Shown: in pieces, positions 18,068-27,292 of the stretch
Layout of the letters: each line of letters starts with the position of its first letter
Position numbering within the stretch: the first letter of the stretch is position 1
Source: Saezia sanguinis
GTDB taxonomy: Bacteria; Pseudomonadota; Gammaproteobacteria; Burkholderiales; Burkholderiaceae_C
DNA: 64,000 bases
Direction: 5' to 3'
Assembly (NCBI RefSeq): GCF_003991585.1
Contig: NZ_PQSP01000001.1
Coordinates: 1 to 64,000, forward strand
Notes under the pieces: model-generated
Seen by the model: the letters and a program-made list of their open reading frames with translations, nothing else
What the model was told of the DNA's origin: nothing
The model's database searches: none
Position numbers and translations under genes: made by a program

Positions 18068-19051
18068 TTATGGCGTGGGAATCAGCTGTTGTATCTGGGT
18101 GGCAACCTGCGCAACCGGAAGGTGTTTGTTGCGGTGGTCCGACCAGGCCTGCCGCCAGCGGCGGGCCCCTGGCAAACCGTGCCGCAGCCCGAGCATGTGG
18201 CGCATGATCTGTGGCCACGAATTGTGTTCGTCAATGGCGGTTTCGCAATAGCGCACCATGGCTTGCTCGACGGCTTCACGGGAAGGAGTCGGGTGGGCAT
18301 CGTTAAAAAATAATTGATCCCACGGTGCCATCATATAAGGCTCGTGATAAGCCTGGCGTCCAATCATCACACCATCCACATGGGCCAGATGCTGTGCAAT
18401 TTCTGCATTGGTTTTAACGCCGCCATTGAGCACAATGGTGAGGTGGGGAAAGTCTTTTTTAAGCCGATAAACGGTTTCGTAACGCAGCGGGGGAATATCG
18501 CGGTTTTCTTTGGGGCTCAATCCCTTGAGCCAGGCATTGCGTGCATGCACAATAAACACACGGCAACCGGCATGGCTGAGTATGCCGATGAAGTCACGGA
18601 CAAAATTGTATTCTTCAATGCGGTCTATACCGATGCGATGTTTGACCGTGATGGGAATGCTGACCGCATCCAGCATGGCCTTAACACCATCGGCGACCAG
18701 TTGCGGTTCGTTCATCAGGCAGGCGCCGAAAGCGCCGCGCTGTACACGCTCGCTCGGGCAGCCACAATTCAGGTTGACTTCGTCGTATTGCCATTGTTCA
18801 GCCAGCCGTGCACAGACTGCCAGATCAGCCGGCTCGCTGCCGCCTAACTGAAGTGCCAGCGGGTGTTCTACTTCATTGAAGGCCAGATGGCGGGCCACAT
18901 CACCATGCAACAGGGCGCCTGTTGTCACCATCTCGGTATACAGCCGGGTATGCCGGGTGATCAGGCGGTGCAGATAGCGGCAATGCCGGTCGGTCCAGTC
19001 CAGCATGGGGGCCACGCTTAAACGCCATGGGTTAAAAGGCTGGGAATTCAT
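18068..19051 (-). CDS. dusA: tRNA-dihydrouridine(20/20a) synthase DusA
   Basis: The protein has 327 residues, normal for DusA. The N-terminus LSVAPMLDWTDRHCRYLHRL and YTEMVTTGALLHG are diagnostic of DusA. The catalytic Cys is C98 in NLNCGCPSERVQRGAFGACLM. FMN-binding residues sit in ALQLGG, TVKHRIGID and LNGGVKT, and VMIGRQAYHEPY closes the barrel. It reduces uridine 20/20a in the tRNA D-loop using NADPH and FMN. It is a single gene. Confidence 0.97.
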   Translation of the reverse strand: MNSQPFNPWRLSVAPMLDWTDRHCRYLHRLITRHTRLYTEMVTTGALLHGDVARHLAFNEVEHPLALQLGGSEPADLAVCARLAEQWQYDEVNLNCGCPSERVQRGAFGACLMNEPQLVADGVKAMLDAVSIPITVKHRIGIDRIEEYNFVRDFIGILSHAGCRVFIVHARNAWLKGLSPKENRDIPPLRYETVYRLKKDFPHLTIVLNGGVKTNAEIAQHLAHVDGVMIGRQAYHEPYMMAPWDQLFFNDAHPTPSREAVEQAMVRYCETAIDEHNSWPQIMRHMLGLRHGLPGARRWRQAWSDHRNKHLPVAQVATQIQQLIPTP

Positions 19052-19197
19052 GGGATAGGTAATGCGGTTGTTCCAAAGAAAGGTAAAGACACGTCAGTGC
19101 TTTACTTTGTATATATAGTTTCCAACTGTTTCTTCCATATGATAATGGATATGTCAACCTGCACAGTGGCCTGTAGCATTTCTCTGATTGGCAGTAA

Positions 19198-19225
19198 AAA
19201 AGCCTACCGGCTCAGGTAGGCTTTT
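19198..19225 (-). terminator. Rho-independent terminator, bidirectional
   Basis: AAAAGCCTACC and GGTAGGCTTTT form an 11-bp stem with loop GGCTCA, 18 bases after the DUF4870 gene stop; the minus strand continues into T. Confidence 0.9.
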
Positions 19226-19242
19226 CATGATGCACAAAAGGT

Positions 19243-19608
19243 TTATTTGATAAACATGATGGCATAAGGAATTTTGGGTTTGGCTGTGCCTTCTTTAACG
19301 GCTTTGAAATGCAGATAGCAGATATAGATCCAACCAATCCAGGCAGCAACGATTGCCAGGTATGCAATATAGAAAAGTGCGGTAACAATCATGGCCAATA
19401 TGATGCCGATGATATACAGAACCATGACGACGATGAAGTAGTTGATAGACAGGTTCAATGCCAGTTTAGACTCTTCGTGTACTAAAGCATCATCCTTTTT
19501 GGTGAAGTAGAAAATCAGTGAGGAAAGCCAGTTAAAGAAAATAGCCAAAATCCACATCAGACCAGCGGTATCCTTTGACTCTTTGCTAACAGATTCATTA
19601 TTTGCCAT
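19243..19608 (-). CDS. DUF4870-family small membrane protein
   Basis: The protein has 121 residues from the ATG at 19608, set by AAGGAG eight bases upstream. Three or four membrane helices follow a polar start: TAGLMWILAIFFNWLSSLIFYF, LALNLSINYFIVVMVLYIIGIILAMIV and IAYLAIVAAWIGWIYICYLHF. The pattern 'EESKLALN(L/F)...' between helices is typical of DUF4870 (Tic20-like) proteins. Function is unknown. Confidence 0.8.
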   Translation of the reverse strand: MANNESVSKESKDTAGLMWILAIFFNWLSSLIFYFTKKDDALVHEESKLALNLSINYFIVVMVLYIIGIILAMIVTALFYIAYLAIVAAWIGWIYICYLHFKAVKEGTAKPKIPYAIMFIK

Positions 19609-19859
19609 GAACAAAACTCCTTGTGGCGTTAAAGTTGATAGTTGGGCAGCCTGCGGCGATTCTAGCATGGGGGTTATGGCGTAAAAAACAGATGTTGAGT
19701 TTTTGACACATTTTTGCACTATAAAGAGGCATATTTTGGCAGTTTTACGGTAAATTTAGCAAAGTGTATTGACTGGCGATACTGTCAAAGCATGCTGCCA
19801 TATATGACGAAAAAAGAAACCTAAACAGGGGGCGACTTTTGGCATAATAGGTAATATAT

Positions 19860-19881
19860 ATACATACGAGACTGTATGTAT
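19860..19881. promoter_or_regulatory. 8-bp inverted repeat before a membrane protein gene
   Basis: ATACATAC and GTATGTAT flank GAGACT, ending 23 bases before the ATG at 19905. It may be an operator or a 5' mRNA hairpin that affects translation; no ribosome-binding site is evident in between. Confidence 0.4.
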
Positions 19882-19904
19882 GAGGTTTATTTATCTGCTA
19901 CACC

Positions 19905-20555
19905 ATGTTTTCTCTGATTTCCCGTTTTATCCTTGTGGCCGGGTTGGTTACCTGTTATGTGCTGGCGCATGTGCTTCCTATTCGTACGGGGTGGGAAAAT
20001 GGCCTGATTGAAAATACCCAGGTAGCTCTTTTGCTGTTGGGTTTGCTTATGGCCGTATGCAGTGCAGCACGTGCCCGGGATAAGAGGCTGCGCTGGTTCT
20101 GGATCATGCTGGTGCCGATCTGGTTTTTGCTGGTGGCCCGTGAACTGAGCTGGGGAACTGCGATTTTGATGCCCCCGCTGTATGTGCACCCCGAAACGGG
20201 GCCGATTTACTCATCGACGCTTCAACTGTGGTACCGGCCTGCGGTTGCTCCTGTTATGGGGCTTCTTTTGTTGGGTATGGTGGTGATCTTTTTTGTCACC
20301 AGGCAATACCGTACTGTGGTGCAATTGTTCCAACAGCACCTGATTCCCTGGTTTGAAATTGCTTTGGCAGTGATTGCTGCATTGCTGTGTGCGTCGGCAG
20401 AAGGGCATGGCTTGTCTATTTTTCAGGCTTTATCGCATCCGCAACAACAGGTATTGGAAGAGTTGTTCGAGTTCTGGATGTATGCGTCTGTTTTTGTCGG
20501 GCAATGGCTGTTAATCAGAAAGATGAAAGCAAACCAGGCAATGCATTTGCAATGA
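19905..20555 (+). CDS. Unknown integral membrane protein
   Basis: The protein has 216 residues. Five or six hydrophobic segments are clear: ISRFILVAGLVTCYVLAHVL, TQVALLLLGLLMAVCSA, FWIMLVPIWFLLVARELSW, VAPVMGLLLLGMVVIFFV, IPWFEIALAVIAALLCASAEG and FWMYASVFVGQWLLI. Conserved-looking polar residues inside helices (RELSWG, ASAEGHG, EELFEFW) suggest a function beyond structure. I recognise no family. It has no operon partner; the pan operon starts 300 bases later. Confidence 0.7.
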   Translation: MFSLISRFILVAGLVTCYVLAHVLPIRTGWENGLIENTQVALLLLGLLMAVCSAARARDKRLRWFWIMLVPIWFLLVARELSWGTAILMPPLYVHPETGPIYSSTLQLWYRPAVAPVMGLLLLGMVVIFFVTRQYRTVVQLFQQHLIPWFEIALAVIAALLCASAEGHGLSIFQALSHPQQQVLEELFEFWMYASVFVGQWLLIRKMKANQAMHLQ

Positions 20556-20854
20556 AACCTGAGCTGAGGCCTACAGGAATGAAAAACATAAGCTGTATGC
20601 TGGGGCAGCAGGCAGAAAAGCAGACGTTTTCCATAATTGTGAGAAAATACCCCTCTTTTTCGTTGCCACATATTGACTGGGCATGGAGTTTTGGTCTGCC
20701 GCTGATAGATGCGCTGTGATCTCAGCCAGTCATATTGTGAAGACGAAGTGGTTTCCCCTTGATGGTATGGTCTTCGTGACAGGTATCACAGACTGTATGT
20801 GTGGGCAAACAGGGGCGGGGTTTTGGAATTGAGAATGGCCACAGGAGAAGTTGT

Positions 20855-21709
20855 ATGAAGCACACTGTTACGACACTGCATAAACAAAAAATCGATGGCG
20901 ACAAAATCACCATGCTTACCGCCTACGATTACTACACCGCTAGGCTGATGGATGAAGCCGGCATTGAATGTATTCTGGTCGGCGATTCACTGGGCATGGT
21001 GATGCTGGGTTATGAAGATACGCTGGCGGTGACCATGGAAGACATGATTCACCATACCCGGGCAGTAGCCAGGGGGGCCTCAAAGGCGCTGGTGATTGCA
21101 GACCTGCCTTTCATGTCGTACCAGACTTCTGTTTATGATGCTGTGGTGAATGCCGGCCGGCTGGTTAAAGAGGGCCGCGCGGCTGCGGTCAAACTTGAGG
21201 GGGGTGAGGTGATTGCCCCGCAGATCAAGGCGATTGTGGAAGCTTCAATTCCGGTGGTGGCGCATCTGGGTTTGACGCCGCAGTCGGTCAACGCATTTGG
21301 CGGGTTTAAAGTCCAGGGTAAGGACGAGGCCGCAGCCGTCAAGTTGCTGGCCGATGCCAGAGCTGCGCAGGCTGCGGGTGCATTTATGGTGGTAATTGAA
21401 TGTGTACCGGAAAAACTGGCGCGCCTGGTGACCCGGGAGCTGGATATTCCGGTGATTGGCATTGGTGCAGGCGCTGGATGCGATGGCCAGGTGCTGGTGT
21501 ACCAGGACATGCTGGGCATGTACGGGGGCATTGCACCTAAATTTGCCAAGCAGTTTGCCGATATGGGGGCTGCGATGAAAGCGGCTTTTATGGCGTATGG
21601 CGATCAGACCAAGGCAGGCACTTTTCCCGGGCCTGAGCATGTGTTTTCCATCAGTGACGAAGTCATGGCTGCGGTGCAGAAGGTCGCTGCCCATGGCAAA
21701 GGAGCGTAG
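20855..21709 (+). CDS. panB: 3-methyl-2-oxobutanoate hydroxymethyltransferase
   Basis: The protein has 284 residues; AGGAGA at 20843-20848 sets the ATG at 20855. Diagnostic PanB motifs are present: MLTAYDYYTARLMDEAGIECILVGDSLGMVMLG (metal-binding Asp in VGDSLG), ADLPFMSYQ, VKLEGG, AHLGLTPQSVNAFGGF, VIECVPE and IGIGAGAGCDGQVLVYQDMLG. It transfers a hydroxymethyl group from methylene-THF to ketoisovalerate, the first step to pantothenate. panC follows after two bases. Confidence 0.98.
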   Translation: MKHTVTTLHKQKIDGDKITMLTAYDYYTARLMDEAGIECILVGDSLGMVMLGYEDTLAVTMEDMIHHTRAVARGASKALVIADLPFMSYQTSVYDAVVNAGRLVKEGRAAAVKLEGGEVIAPQIKAIVEASIPVVAHLGLTPQSVNAFGGFKVQGKDEAAAVKLLADARAAQAAGAFMVVIECVPEKLARLVTRELDIPVIGIGAGAGCDGQVLVYQDMLGMYGGIAPKFAKQFADMGAAMKAAFMAYGDQTKAGTFPGPEHVFSISDEVMAAVQKVAAHGKGA

Positions 21710-21711
21710 CC

Positions 21712-22560
21712 ATGATTCAGATTACGAGCACGGTTGCCGAGGTTCAAAACCAGGTCAGGCAGTGGAAGCAGGACGGGTTGACTGTAGCGCTGGTGCCCAC
21801 CATGGGCTACCTGCATGAGGGGCATGGCAGCCTGATTGCACAGGCAGCAAAAGAAAATGACCGGGTGGTGGTCAGTATTTTTGTTAACCCCATGCAGTTT
21901 GGCCCTGCGGAGGATCTGGCAACGTATCCGCGCGATCTGGTGCGCGATCAACAGGTGTGTTCGCAATATGGCGCGCATCTGATTTTTCATCCCACCGTTG
22001 AAGAAATGTATACACCCGGATTTTCCAGCTACGTGGATGTGAGCGGGCTGACCGAAGGCCTGTGCGGCAGCAGCAGGCCAGGCCACTTTCGGGGCGTGTG
22101 CACGGTGGTCAATAAGCTGTTGCATATTGTGGCGCCGCACAAGGCTTATTTCGGACAAAAAGATGCCCAGCAACTGGCGGTGATTCGGCGCATGGTGCGC
22201 GACCTGAATATGGACCCAGATATTGTCGGCTGCCCGATTGTTCGGGAGCCTGACGGCCTGGCCAAAAGCTCGCGCAATACTTACCTCAGTGCGCAGGAGC
22301 GCGCGGCTGCGCTATGCCTTTCGCAGGCGCTTGATCTGGGGCGCAACATGGCAGCACATGGGGAGCGTGATGCGGCGGCCATCATCGAGGCTGTGGGAGC
22401 CAGAATCAGGCAGGAGCCACTGGCCAAGATAGATTACGTTCACATTGTTGATCTGGATACTTTAAAACCTGTTCAGCAGATTGACAGACCGGTGCTGTGC
22501 GCCCTAGCTGTGTTCATTGGCAAAACCAGGCTGATTGATAATTTTATATTCACCCCCTAA
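21712..22560 (+). CDS. panC: Pantothenate synthetase (pantoate--beta-alanine ligase)
   Basis: The protein has 282 residues. The nucleotidyl-transferase motif [13 protein letters not shown] (HEGH at 35-38) binds [22 protein letters not shown] and [31 protein letters not shown] bind pantoate. KSSRNTYLS is the KMSKS-like loop. It joins pantoate and beta-alanine with ATP. It is translationally linked to panB (2-base gap, with GGAG inside the panB end) and followed by panD. Confidence 0.98.
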   Translation: MIQITSTVAEVQNQVRQWKQDGLTVALVPTMGYLHEGHGSLIAQAAKENDRVVVSIFVNPMQFGPAEDLATYPRDLVRDQQVCSQYGAHLIFHPTVEEMYTPGFSSYVDVSGLTEGLCGSSRPGHFRGVCTVVNKLLHIVAPHKAYFGQKDAQQLAVIRRMVRDLNMDPDIVGCPIVREPDGLAKSSRNTYLSAQERAAALCLSQALDLGRNMAAHGERDAAAIIEAVGARIRQEPLAKIDYVHIVDLDTLKPVQQIDRPVLCALAVFIGKTRLIDNFIFTP

Positions 22561-22576
22561 AGAGGAGACATTCCGG

Positions 22577-22966
22577 ATGGAACTGTGTATGCTGAAAGGC
22601 AAAATACACCGTGCCACTGTGGTTCAGGCCGAACTGGATTACGTGGGCAGTATCACTGTAGACCAAAATCTGCTGGAAGCAGCCGGGATTTTGGAATATG
22701 AGAAAGTACAGATCGTTGATATCAACAACGGCAGCCGGTTTGAGACCTACACCATTGCCGGAAAACGCGGCTCCGGGCTGATCTGCCTGAACGGCGCAGC
22801 AGCGCGCTGTGTACAGCCCGGCGACAAAATCATCATCATGTGTTATGCCCATATGAGCCCGGAAGAAGCCAGAAACGCCAGACCCAACGTAGTGTTTGTT
22901 GATGATGAAAACAAGGTCCAGCGCGTTACCCGGTACGAACAACATGGGCGGCTGGAGGAGATGTAA
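22577..22966 (+). CDS. panD: Aspartate 1-decarboxylase
   Basis: The protein has 129 residues; AGAGGAG at 22561-22567 supports the ATG at 22577, 17 bases after panC. The self-cleavage site is Gly24-Ser25 in DYVGSITVD, which yields the pyruvoyl cofactor. The usual YEGS or YHGS is YVGS here. Other family signs are [38 protein letters not shown]. It makes beta-alanine for PanC, so panBCD form one full pantothenate operon. Confidence 0.97.
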   Translation: MELCMLKGKIHRATVVQAELDYVGSITVDQNLLEAAGILEYEKVQIVDINNGSRFETYTIAGKRGSGLICLNGAAARCVQPGDKIIIMCYAHMSPEEARNARPNVVFVDDENKVQRVTRYEQHGRLEEM

Positions 22967-23000
22967 TTTTCCCCAGGCCGCCGCGAGTTCATGTCTGTGT

Positions 23001-23025
23001 AAAAGCCCTGATACAGGGCTTTATT
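23001..23025 (+). terminator. Terminator of panBCD
   Basis: AAAGCCCTG and CAGGGCTTT form a 9-bp stem with loop ATA, then ATTTC. It lies 35 bases after panD. Confidence 0.85.
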
Positions 23026-23236
23026 TCATTTTGCACATAGCCGGCAATATCCGCATTGCTTTCGGGCTGAAACAAAAGAGAGTAAAAGCAAGTTAACAAA
23101 AATTTACACAGCTTGAATACAGGGTTTACATGCCGGGCTTACGATACCCTTAAGCAAAGAGATGATCTGACAATGTTTGATCATTTGGCTGTTGGACGAT
23201 TTTGTTTCAAACATGACTTATCTTGGAGGTGAGCAT

Positions 23237-23569
23237 ATGAAAAAACTACTCATTTGCCTGGGTCTGCTTGCAGTGACTGCAACGGCTGCCAATGCGGAAG
23301 TGACTATTTATCGCCGTTCAGGAAATGCGGTTGTCGGCTCAGATGGCTCCGGCTTTCTTGTGCGGGACCGGTATGTTCAGGATTCACAAGGCAATCGCCG
23401 CGAAATCGGCAGTGCCGGGGTTGGTAGCAACGGCCGGGCTTATATCAGAGACGGCAACATCACAATCTCCAATGATGGCGCGACCTATGTTGACATGGGA
23501 AATGGATGGAGCATGGGTAATAACGGCAAGGCCTGCTATACAACCAAAGGCTATACGTATTGCAACTGA
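23237..23569 (+). CDS. Small secreted protein of unknown function
   Basis: The protein has 110 residues. TTGGAGGTGA ahead of the ATG at 23237 sets the start. Residues 1-20 are a signal peptide (MKKLLICLGLLAVTATAANA). The mature part is glycine-rich and beta-like, with loosely repeated units (GNAVVGSDGSG, GSAGVGSNGRA, GNITISNDGA, GNGWSMGNNGKA) and a C-terminal pair of cysteines (CYTTKGYTYC). I know no family. It is a single gene with its own terminator. Confidence 0.75.
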   Translation: MKKLLICLGLLAVTATAANAEVTIYRRSGNAVVGSDGSGFLVRDRYVQDSQGNRREIGSAGVGSNGRAYIRDGNITISNDGATYVDMGNGWSMGNNGKACYTTKGYTYCN

Positions 23570-23613
23570 TAAAGCATCAGCAGCCCATTGCATTCATTTC
23601 ATGTTCTGTCCCC

Positions 23614-23636
23614 AAAGCCCTCCATGTGAGGGCTTT
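23614..23636 (+). terminator. Rho-independent terminator
   Basis: AAAGCCCTC and GAGGGCTTT pair around CATGT, 44 bases after the small secreted protein gene, then TGAT. Confidence 0.85.
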
Positions 23637-23720
23637 TGATTGTCTGCAACGCTCAGATGTGTATACGCCATGAGGCAGAAATACCGCGCATTGACTGGTA
23701 CCAGGGTGTGTTAACACGCT

Positions 23721-23939
23721 CTAGATTTTAAAACGAAAGGTATCTCCATCGTTAAATGCCAGATCAAGCACCATCCATGCGCCTAATACCACAGCAACGG
23801 GGGCAGCGGCGATATTGGCTGCAATGTTACCAGGATGCAGCGGGTGCTCCCCTACAAGCTGGCAGCCTGTCAGGCTGAGGCTGGCGGCACACAGCAATGA
23901 ACAAAGTGCCATTGATAGTTTCTTTTTCCTGGTGCTCAT
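23721..23939 (-). CDS. Small lipoprotein
   Basis: The protein has 72 residues from the ATG at 23939, preceded by AGGAGA. The signal peptide ends in the lipobox LTGC, so Cys26 should be lipidated. The mature part is short and has a hydrophobic stretch (IAANIAAAPVAVVLGAWMVLDLAF). I know no function. Confidence 0.72.
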   Translation of the reverse strand: MSTRKKKLSMALCSLLCAASLSLTGCQLVGEHPLHPGNIAANIAAAPVAVVLGAWMVLDLAFNDGDTFRFKI

Positions 23940-24174
23940 GATGATGTTCTCCTGCGAATGTACATGGATACAGCATTGTCCATAAGGTGTCATGCTGTCT
24001 GGAATTGTATGGACCATGTGCGCCGTTTTCGCTGTCTATCAATAAAGTATTGTTTGCAGCTACAGGCAGTATCGTCAGACAACACCTGTTTCATCTCAGC
24101 GCCTTTTACAAGGGCAGAGACACAGGTGTGGATGCATCGGGAAGAATGATGCTTAAGGCGTGTAAGGCTGTTTG

Positions 24175-24459
24175 TTAAGGGGTGGAGTTCGGGAAATATC
24201 CTTTTTGCTGATAGAGCTGCTCAATGCGGGTTTTAACAATGCTGGCAGTCGCTTCTCCAACACTTTGTTTGATGTTGTTGATGCTCTCTTCCCAGGCAAA
24301 CTGGCAGATGAGCCAATTGTGGCTCATGTACTGATTGCGGCACATACCTAAATAAGCCATCGCCGCATATTCGGTGTTGACCGGCCGGCCTGGTGTGTCA
24401 ATGCTTTTGACAAACAGTGCGATTTCAGATGTTGTCGCCGTTGGAGGGATGGTGCTCAT
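24175..24459 (-). CDS. Hypothetical small protein
   Basis: The protein has 94 residues from the ATG at 24459, chosen for AAAGGA just upstream. A longer frame to 24762 lacks a ribosome-binding site and looks non-coding. The protein is soluble, with three cysteines and a helical second half (WEESINNIKQSVGEATASIVKTRIEQLYQQKG). I do not recognise it. Confidence 0.6.
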   Translation of the reverse strand: MSTIPPTATTSEIALFVKSIDTPGRPVNTEYAAMAYLGMCRNQYMSHNWLICQFAWEESINNIKQSVGEATASIVKTRIEQLYQQKGYFPNSTP

Positions 24460-24963
24460 GAGATTCCTTTGTGAAGAAATTTGTGGAGCATGATAATTTG
24501 CGGGAAAAAGTAAGGACCTCGCAAGGGGCATCGTTGAAGCAGTTTTTATGGAAAAAATTGGACTGAAAATCCTGGAAGATAAAGGGGTTTCGTTGTGAGA
24601 CTTTATGGTGCTGAAGCGAACCAGCACAGTGCTTCCGTGCGAATGTTGGTGCATGAAAAATGGCTGTTGAATCATCCCGCGATGTGACTTTAAATCCAGG
24701 CTGTTTGTAATGTCATACATGCATGATGCAATCTGGCCGCGCTGCGAATCGCTTGGCGTCACTCTGTGCCAATGGACAGTTTTGAATTCTGTTCATCAAT
24801 GGTTCTGTTGATTACTCGCGATGCATATAAAGTGTTTTGACAGTTTTGTCATCGCTTTGTAAAAAAGGACAGGTTTGTAAGGCTGGGCATATTTTTTGCA
24901 CTCGTTTTTTCTGGTGATGTTGTGCATGGACGGTAATCGAATACAGAAAAAAGGAGATGGCAT
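24460..24963. other. Non-coding gap between divergent genes
   Basis: About 500 bases lie between the small hypothetical gene and the MHS transporter. Both promoters must be here. I see no gene, repeat or strong hairpin. Confidence 0.5.
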
Positions 24964-26292
24964 ATGTCTAGTTTGAGACGCAGGGCTTTAATAGCCAGTT
25001 TGACCGGTAGCTCGATTGAATGGTTTGATTTTTTTCTTTATGGTTCAGCGGCTGCTCTGGTTTTCAATAAGGTGTTTTTTACAAATCTGGATCCGGTAAC
25101 AGGGTTGTTGTTATCGTATCTGACGTTTTCTCTGACATTTTTCATTCGGCCTTTTGGCGGTGTTTTGTTTGCCCATATCGGAGACCGTATCGGGCGTAAA
25201 AAAACGCTTGTGGCTACCCTCAGTCTGATGGGTGGGGCTACGGTGATGATCGGGTTATTGCCTACGTATAACAGCATTGGAATTGCTGCACCTTTACTGC
25301 TGATTTTGTGCCGCCTGGTTCAGGGGCTGGGGATTGGCGGCGAGTGGGGCGGGGCTTTGTTGCTGGCGTATGAATACGCGCCTAAAGAAAAGCGCGGCCT
25401 ATTTGGCAGTGTGCCGCAAATAGGCGTCACAATTGGTTTGCTGCTGGCATCTTCTTTTATGGCGTTAATGGCTTTGCTGCCCGATGAGAGCTTTATGGCC
25501 TGGGGCTGGCGTGTGCCTTTTGTTTCCAGTATTGTGCTGGTGGCGCTGGGGTTGTGGATTCGCAGCGGCCTGGAGGAAACACCGGATTTTCTGGCCGCGA
25601 AAAAATCAGGTAACGTATCCAAAATGCCGGTGGTTGAAACGGTCAAATATCACTGGAGAGAGGTTTTGTAGGCAGCAGGTTTAAAGGTGGCTGAAACAGC
25701 ACCTTTTTATATTTTTTCAACGCTGGTTATCAGCTATGCGATATCTCTGGGGTATCAGAAGACATCTGCACTGACGGCCGTGATGATTGGCGCTGCAGTT
25801 TCCAGCCTGATGATTCCTTTGTGCGGAGCCTTGTCAGACCGGTTTGGCCGTCCGGCCGTGTACATTACCGGTCTTCTGGCCATGGGGGCGTTTATTATTC
25901 CCTACTTTATGCTGCTGGATTTGAAAGCAACATGGGCCATCGTGCTGGCAACATTTTTGATCTTTGGCATTATCTGGTCACCGATCACCGCTACTTTGGG
26001 GACGCTGTCATCTGAGATTTTTGACACCCGGGTGCGCTATACCGGGGTGACTCTGGGTTATCAGATCGGGGCTTCTGTGGCCGGGGGGACGGCCCCGCTG
26101 GTCGCGACGTATCTGCTCAAAGAGTTTCATAACAGTTGGTTGCCCATCGCCTTGTATGTCATGATGCTGGTGGGTGTTTCACTGCTGGCGGTCGTGACGG
26201 TGATGCTCAGAAGCAGGCGTACAGTATTTTCGCCAATCACACATCCCGCAATGGGAATGAGCCCTCAAGCCGTTATGGTAGAAGGCAAGTAA
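24964..26292 (+). pseudogene. MHS-family transporter interrupted by one in-frame amber codon
   Basis: Two open frames in the same phase are parted only by TAG at 25669-25671. Read through, they give one 442-residue MHS transporter. The first half (235 residues) has the typical TM1 GSSIEWFDFFLYGSAAALVF, RPFGGVLFAHIGDRIGRKKT and LVQGLGIGGEWGGALLLAYEYAP. The second half continues with AAGLKVAETAPFYIFSTLVISYA and ends after TM12. The family reads REVLL-A-G at the break, so TTG to TAG (one base) explains it. The rest is undamaged, so the change is recent. A partial 235-residue product or suppressed readthrough cannot be excluded. AGGAGATGG precedes the start. Confidence 0.9.
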
Positions 26293-26318
26293 AAGACGCC
26301 TGGCGTAAAGAAGAATGA

Positions 26319-26355
26319 CCACACCCTTGGCTGATTGAGCCGGGGTGTGGTTTTT
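26319..26355 (+). terminator. Rho-independent terminator of the MHS gene
   Basis: CCACACCC and GGGTGTGG form an 8-bp stem with a 16-base loop, followed by TTTTT. Confidence 0.88.
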
Positions 26356-26506
26356 GCTATGAAGTCATGCAGACGTGCCTGAACCGGCAAAATTTGCACA
26401 AAGGGTGTATACCTTTTGGCAGGTATACCGCAGGACAAGATGGTGGTTGAATATGCCAAAACCGGGTCGTGCTGTTCCAGCTTGCAGCGTGTTTGTCTTT
26501 TTGGCA

Positions 26507-26803
26507 TCAGGCTTGTGAAATCGGTAACGGGGGCAATGTGTCTGTTACCGCTGGATTGTCTTCAATAAAGAGTTTTCCATGGTCAGTTTTGATCATTTCA
26601 GAGCCAACCAGCCATTCGTTTTTATTCAACAAGTGCACGGATTGCACAATGGCTTCACCACTGTCAATTAAATACGCAATGTGTTCGCCCATGAAGGTAT
26701 GGCCGGAGGATAAAATACCATTGCTGATTTGGTGCACGGCAACATATTGAACACTGCCGTCGGTGCGGACAGTCGCTGCAGAAATGTATAGATGAGTGGG
26801 CAT
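26507..26803 (-). CDS. DUF3892-like small protein
   Basis: The protein has 98 residues; AAAGGA precedes the ATG. It has the DUF3892 shape: strand-rich start, a central IAYLIDSGEAIV, a strand-turn-strand WLVGSEMIKTDHGKLFI, and an end DTLPPLP like the family's 'DNLLSLP'. Match by eye only. Function of the family is unknown. No signal peptide. Confidence 0.6.
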   Translation of the reverse strand: MPTHLYISAATVRTDGSVQYVAVHQISNGILSSGHTFMGEHIAYLIDSGEAIVQSVHLLNKNEWLVGSEMIKTDHGKLFIEDNPAVTDTLPPLPISQA

Positions 26804-27292
26804 TTCGTATCCTTTCTCCGTTCAAGGATGGAGCTACGCAGATGCGCAACCACCTTTCGCATGCATAACATTTCTTTCGCTACTTCCAATGGTGCAACAG
26901 ATTTGTTGCCGGCGTCAAAATATTTGTGTCAATAATCCTGCATAATAATCGGGTAAAAATGATGGAAAAAAGGCCCGGCAGGTGTGAAGTGAACACGGGT
27001 TTTGCACAGTGGGCTCCATCTGATTTGCTGGGCGTTGGGATTGAAGCGTTTTATGCGTTGAAGAATGGCCCTGAGCTGTGCGGCAGTAGGCAATGTTTTG
27101 AAACGGACATAAAATCATGCATCGGGCGCAGTATGCCTGATGGAACTTCTTGTTCTGAGATGCCTTCAATGGTCTGCAATGCGGCTGACGGTTAAAGAGG
27201 AAAATAAATGTGAGCACGATGAAAAGGTTTACATACCGCATCAGGTGGGGGCGGCTTTTAATTGAAATTCAACCGGTCTGGTGGAGGTATTG
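26804..27292. other. Gap before the ZIP transporter
   Basis: About 490 bases with no convincing gene. Two overlapping open frames (26926-27195 plus, 26915-27241 minus) lack ribosome-binding sites and known domains. A promoter for the ZIP gene is expected here but none stands out. Confidence 0.4.

Noticed and set aside
26915..27241. Overlapping open frames on both strands (89 and 108 codons) before the ZIP gene
   Set aside because: No ribosome-binding site, no domain, and mutual overlap; the Cys-rich plus-strand frame is only weakly protein-like.
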